From NCEH01 sp043195125 (lineage in GTDB: Bacteria; Pseudomonadota; Alphaproteobacteria; Rhizobiales; Xanthobacteraceae): 64,000 bases of DNA. This document shows positions 60,793 to 64,000 of the stretch, in pieces; the stretch's first letter is position 1, and every line of letters begins with the position of its first letter. The notes under the pieces were generated by a model. It was not told the DNA's origin. It made no database searches and worked only from the letters and a program-made list of their open reading frames with translations. A program made the position numbers and the translations under genes. The stretch lies in the NCBI RefSeq assembly GCF_043195125.1, contig NZ_JBAFWR010000003.1; one strand, given 5' to 3'.

Positions 60793-62082
60793 ATGACGGC
60801 CTCCATCCGCGACACGGCCAACAAGCAGAACCTGCTGCTGCTCATCCAGCTGCGCTGGCTCGCGGTGGTCGGGCAAGTGGTGACGATCCTTATCGTCAAG
60901 TTCTGGTTCGACATCCATCTGCCCCTGGCGGAGCTGACCGCGGTCATGCTGTTCCTGATCGGGCTGAACCTTGTCAGCGTGCTGCGCCATCTCAAATCGG
61001 AGGCGGTGACGAATACCGAGCTGTTCCTCGAACTGATGCTCGATGTCGCGGCCCTCACGGCGCAGCTCTATCTCAGCGGGGGCGCCGCCAACCCCTTCAT
61101 CTCCCTCTATCTGTTGCAGATCACCCTGGGCGCGGTGCTGCTGGAGGCATGGTCCGCGTGGTTTCTCGTGGCCATGGCCTGCGGCGGCTATCTCTGGCTG
61201 ACGACAACCTATCGCAAGCTCTCGCTGGCGACCCACGAGCCGCACCCGCGGCTGCTGGATCTCCACATTCAGGGCATGTTCGTCTGCTTCTTGCTGGCCG
61301 CGTGCCTGCTGGTGCTGTTCATCACTCGCATCAATTTAAACCTGCGCGCGAGGGACTCCCATCTGGCGGATCTGCGGCAGAAATCGGCGGAGGAGGACCA
61401 CATCGTGCGGCTGAGCCTACTTGCCTCCGGCGCCGCCCATGAGCTCGGGACGCCCCTCGCCACGCTGTCGGTCATCCTGAACGATTGGCGGCGGGTGGAG
61501 GCTTTCAAGGCTGACCCGGAGCTCGCCGACGAGCTCGATGAGATGCAGAGCCAGCTGGACCGATGCAAGACCATCGTTTCCGACATCCTCATGTCCTCAG
61601 GCGAGGCGCGCGGCGAAGGCACGGTGCGCACCACCGCAAGCGCCTTCTTCGACGAACTGGTGGACGAATGGCGATCCAGCCGCTCCCCGCCCCTGCTGGA
61701 TTATCGCAACGCCATCGTCTCGGACGCGGCGATCATTTCCGATCCCGCCCTGAAGCAGGTCATCTTCAACATCTTCGACAATGCGCTGGAAGCCTCGCCG
61801 AGCTGGGTGGGCGTGACGGTGCTTCAGCGCGCCAACGATTTCCTCATCGAGGTCCACGATGCCGGACCAGGATTTGAACCGGACATGCTGGCCGAATTCG
61901 GCAAGCCCTACCGGTCCAGCAAGAAGCGGCCCGGCGGAGGTCTCGGCCTGTTTCTGGTGGTGAACGTGGTCCGCAAGCTCGGGGGAAGGGTGACCGCGCA
62001 GAACGATCCCGAAGGGGGCGCGGCCGTGACCGTGACATTGCCGCTGGCCGCGCTCTCGCTTGGAGTGAATGATGGACGATAA
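60793..62082 (+). CDS. regB: Redox-sensing histidine kinase RegB/PrrB/ActS type
   Basis: 429 aa with about six spans in the first 180 residues. The quinone-sensing motif GGAANPF (96-102), the H-box ASGAAHELGTPLATL with His216, and the redox-active Cys258 position (LDRCKTI) are conserved with RegB. N- and G-boxes NIFDNALEAS, DAGPGFEP and GGGLGLFL follow. It signals quinone-pool or oxygen state. It lies 33 bp after the SURF1 gene and overlaps regA. Confidence 0.94.
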   Translation: MTASIRDTANKQNLLLLIQLRWLAVVGQVVTILIVKFWFDIHLPLAELTAVMLFLIGLNLVSVLRHLKSEAVTNTELFLELMLDVAALTAQLYLSGGAANPFISLYLLQITLGAVLLEAWSAWFLVAMACGGYLWLTTTYRKLSLATHEPHPRLLDLHIQGMFVCFLLAACLLVLFITRINLNLRARDSHLADLRQKSAEEDHIVRLSLLASGAAHELGTPLATLSVILNDWRRVEAFKADPELADELDEMQSQLDRCKTIVSDILMSSGEARGEGTVRTTASAFFDELVDEWRSSRSPPLLDYRNAIVSDAAIISDPALKQVIFNIFDNALEASPSWVGVTVLQRANDFLIEVHDAGPGFEPDMLAEFGKPYRSSKKRPGGGLGLFLVVNVVRKLGGRVTAQNDPEGGAAVTVTLPLAALSLGVNDGR

Positions 62083-62605
62083 GCGCGTCTTGCTGATCGT
62101 TGAGGACGATGCCGCCTTCGCGAAGGCGTTGCGCAGATCGTTCGAGCGGCGGGATTACGAGGTCCATGTGAGCGACCGTCTCGAAGGCGTCCAGGCGCTT
62201 CTCGCGACCCGGTCGCTCGGTTATGCGGTGGTGGACCTCAAGCTTGCCGGCGGCTCCGGCCTTGAATGCGTCAAAGCACTTCACCACCACGATTGCGGGA
62301 TGAAAATCGTCGTGCTCACGGGTTTCGCCAGCATCGCGACGGCGGTCGAGGCCATCAAGCTCGGCGCGTGCCACTATCTGGCAAAGCCCGCAAACACGGA
62401 CGACATCGAGGCCGCCTTCGACAAGGTGGACGGGGATGCCACCATCGCAGTCAGCGGGCGGCCGACCTCGCTGAAGAATCTGGAATGGGAGCGCATCCAC
62501 GAAACGCTGGTCGAGACCGATTTCAACATATCGGAAGCGGCCCGGCGGCTGGGCATGCACCGGCGCACGCTGGCGCGGAAGCTCGAAAAAAAGCGCGTGC
62601 CCTAA
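62072..62605 (+). CDS. regA: Redox response regulator RegA/PrrA/ActR type
   Basis: 177 aa. Acidic pocket E11-D13, phospho-acceptor Asp55 (VVDLKLAGGSGLE), the Thr of VLTGFASI and the Lys of YLAKPAN form the receiver. The Fis-like helix-turn-helix FNISEAARRLGMHRRTLARKL is the RegA hallmark. ATG 62072 has GGAG 6 bases upstream; an adjacent ATG at 62069 is closer than ideal. Overlaps regB by 11 bases. It likely governs respiration genes, perhaps including the cyo operon before it. Confidence 0.94.
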   Translation: MDDKRVLLIVEDDAAFAKALRRSFERRDYEVHVSDRLEGVQALLATRSLGYAVVDLKLAGGSGLECVKALHHHDCGMKIVVLTGFASIATAVEAIKLGACHYLAKPANTDDIEAAFDKVDGDATIAVSGRPTSLKNLEWERIHETLVETDFNISEAARRLGMHRRTLARKLEKKRVP

Positions 62606-62983
62606 GGGTGTAGAATGGGCGGTGCGAGAGCCGCCGACCTGACCCCAGCACCTCCCGCACACCGATTTACGTAGGGCCCGCCGTTCCGAAAGCCCAAGAG
62701 ACCCTCACGGCTTGCATGCCTGGGCCGCCCCGAGATTGATCGTTGCGGCTTTACAGAGACGGCAGCTCTCTACCTTCTGCGGGCGCCGATCCTGGGGAAA
62801 AGCGAGCATTTGCAACACTGGCGATGCTTTGCACCCACGCCGCGCCCTGCCCGCATTTTCGCCGCAGCAATCATTTATCGCACTCGCAGCGTGCCCCGAT
62901 GCCTCTTGCGCTTCACGATTTATCCACACAAGAAGAGCGACACTGGCTAGGATAAAGATCTTCCAACTTAGAAAGTCGGCGCC
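62606..62983. other. 378-bp intergenic region after regA
   Basis: No convincing gene. A single perfect DnaA-box sequence TTATCCACA lies at 62920-62928, in an AT-richer patch that probably also holds the promoter of the deacetylase gene. No clear terminator for regA was found. Confidence 0.45.
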
Positions 62984-64000
62984 GTGAAACGGCTTTTGGC
63001 ATTGTCCGCACTTGTGGTTTCTGGCGCGCTCTGTCTCGGGTTCGCTGCCAATCAGATGCTTAAGCCCGGGCCGGCGGCCCAGCCGGCGTCGTCCGTGACG
63101 GCTGCCTCGGCGCCGATCATTACGGGCTCGATCGCCGCGCCCCCGGCGAATGCGCTTCCCCCGCTGCCGCAGGCCAATGCGCCGTCTTCGTCCACAGTCG
63201 TCGCGCAGGCCCGTGCCACCCTGCCCGCTCTGCCGCCGATCCAGCCCGTCGGCGTTCCGGCACCGGCCGGATCCCAGGCGGCCCCGGCCGTGCTGGGCGG
63301 CGCCGTGCCCCCGGCGGCTCCGGCCCTCGAGCCCGCAGCGCCCGTGCCGCCGCCGACCTCTTATCGCTTCATGGAAGTGGACGGCCCGTATATCGCCATT
63401 ACGTTCGACGACGGCCCCAATCCCGAGACGACTCCGAAGCTGCTGAAAATACTTGAGGCGCGGAACATCAAGGCGACGTTCTTCGTGCTTGGCACCAATG
63501 CTTCCGCCTATCCGGACGTGGTGCGTAGCGTGGCCGCGGCCGGCCACGAGGTGGGCAACCATTCCTGGAACCACCCGCAGTTGCCGAAGCTCACCCTCGC
63601 CGCCGCGGACAAGCAGATCGAGGATACGTCGGCGGCGATCGAGGCCGCGACCGGCAAGAAGCCGCTGTATCTGCGCCCGCCTTACGGCGCCATGACGCCC
63701 GCGCTCCAGCAGCACCTGGTGCAGAAGTACGGCGTGACGATGATCTTCTGGTCCGTGGATCCGCTGGACTGGAAGGTCCGCGACGCCCAGAACATCTATG
63801 ATCAGATCATGAAGCATGTGCGGCCGGGCGCCATCATCCTGGCGCATGACATCCACGCCACCACGGTGGCCGCGATGCCCCGCGTGCTCGATGCGCTGAT
63901 CGCGAAGGGCTACAAATTCGTCACGGTTTCCGAACTGATCGCGATGAACAAGCCCGGCGCCCCGAAAGTGGTCGCTGCGCTGGCTCCGGCGGCGCCGAAG
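62984..64000 (+). CDS. Exported polysaccharide deacetylase (NodB homology), 3' end outside window
   Basis: 339 codons visible from a GTG at 62984, still open at the window end. A signal or anchor helix (about 1-23: KRLLALSALVVSGALCLGFAAN) is followed by a Pro/Ala-rich linker (about 28-125) and the NodB domain. Its five motifs are visible: TFDDGPN (Asp-Asp, about 140-146), HEVGNHSWNH with metal His (about 188-197), RPPYGAM, VDPLDWK and ILAHDIH. All metal and catalytic residues are present, so it should deacetylate a cell-wall or exopolysaccharide amino sugar. The Pro/Ala linker suggests that the domain is held away from the membrane. No strong ribosome site; GAAAG only. Confidence 0.88.
   Translation, partial: MKRLLALSALVVSGALCLGFAANQMLKPGPAAQPASSVTAASAPIITGSIAAPPANALPPLPQANAPSSSTVVAQARATLPALPPIQPVGVPAPAGSQAAPAVLGGAVPPAAPALEPAAPVPPPTSYRFMEVDGPYIAITFDDGPNPETTPKLLKILEARNIKATFFVLGTNASAYPDVVRSVAAAGHEVGNHSWNHPQLPKLTLAAADKQIEDTSAAIEAATGKKPLYLRPPYGAMTPALQQHLVQKYGVTMIFWSVDPLDWKVRDAQNIYDQIMKHVRPGAIILAHDIHATTVAAMPRVLDALIAKGYKFVTVSELIAMNKPGAPKVVAALAPAAPK

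Noticed and set aside
62920..62928. Perfect DnaA box TTATCCACA, possibly part of an origin
   Set aside because: Single copy; a 9-mer match in 64 kb is not surprising, no cluster of boxes, no AT-rich unwinding element and no origin genes (dnaA, hemE, gidB) nearby.

Overview
The window is a continuous, gene-dense, GC-rich stretch of a bacterial chromosome. The gene content points to an alphaproteobacterium, most likely Hyphomicrobiales (Rhizobiales), perhaps close to Xanthobacteraceae. The grounds are abundant TRAP and ABC uptake systems, a RegB/RegA redox pair, a cyo quinol oxidase with its own SURF1, and a perfect ParB site (parS). The taxonomic placement is inference. No rRNA, tRNA, CRISPR array, transposase or phage gene was seen.

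Layout. 1-4.3 kb: a CoA transferase cut by the window edge and a DctPQM TRAP transporter. 4.3-11.1 kb, minus strand: an H+-type P-type ATPase, a ThDP enzyme, an aldehyde dehydrogenase and an orphan NMT1-like binding protein. 11.7-17 kb: a transglutaminase-like protein, an SLC13/RCK_C carrier, the parS site, a spermidine-synthase-like methyltransferase, a secreted Pro-rich protein and a YeaQ-type membrane protein. 17.3-20.2 kb: a NitT/TauT-type ABC system. 20.2-24.3 kb: a TctD/TctE-like two-component pair, an N-formylglutamate amidohydrolase-like protein and a second transglutaminase-like protein. 24.4-32.4 kb: a soluble FtsK, fumarase C, malic enzyme and a ThrE-type exporter. 32.4-42.4 kb: a GntR regulator divergent from a catabolic locus (Zn alcohol dehydrogenase, full branched-chain-type ABC importer, SDR, carboxymuconolactone-decarboxylase-like protein, beta-hydroxyacid dehydrogenase, MBL hydrolase). 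42.4-43.8 kb: a conserved small protein and two VOC proteins. 43.9-54.2 kb: the aldoxime/nitrile locus. 54.2-62.6 kb: an MFS carrier, cyoABCD-surf1 and regB-regA. 63-64 kb: a polysaccharide deacetylase that runs off the end.

The most interesting region is 43.9-54.2 kb. Leftward runs an operon of a Liv-type binding protein, LivH, LivM, LivG, LivF, a nitrilase and a TrmB-family regulator. Rightward run a close paralogue of the same binding protein, a haem aldoxime dehydratase and a class-A-beta-lactamase-like serine hydrolase. Between them lies an AT-rich control region with opposed promoters and a repeated GTCGGAA-A/T-run element. Together this reads as import of an aldoxime or nitrile, then aldoxime to nitrile to carboxylate plus ammonia.

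Other signals: inverted repeats placed like operators in front of the cyo operon, the Liv-type operon and the orphan binding-protein gene; LivG subunits with degenerate ABC signature motifs in both Liv systems while their LivF partners are canonical; and hairpins directly after most binding-protein genes, one of them a full intrinsic terminator inside an operon. Long open frames antisense to real genes are common because of GC bias and were left out.
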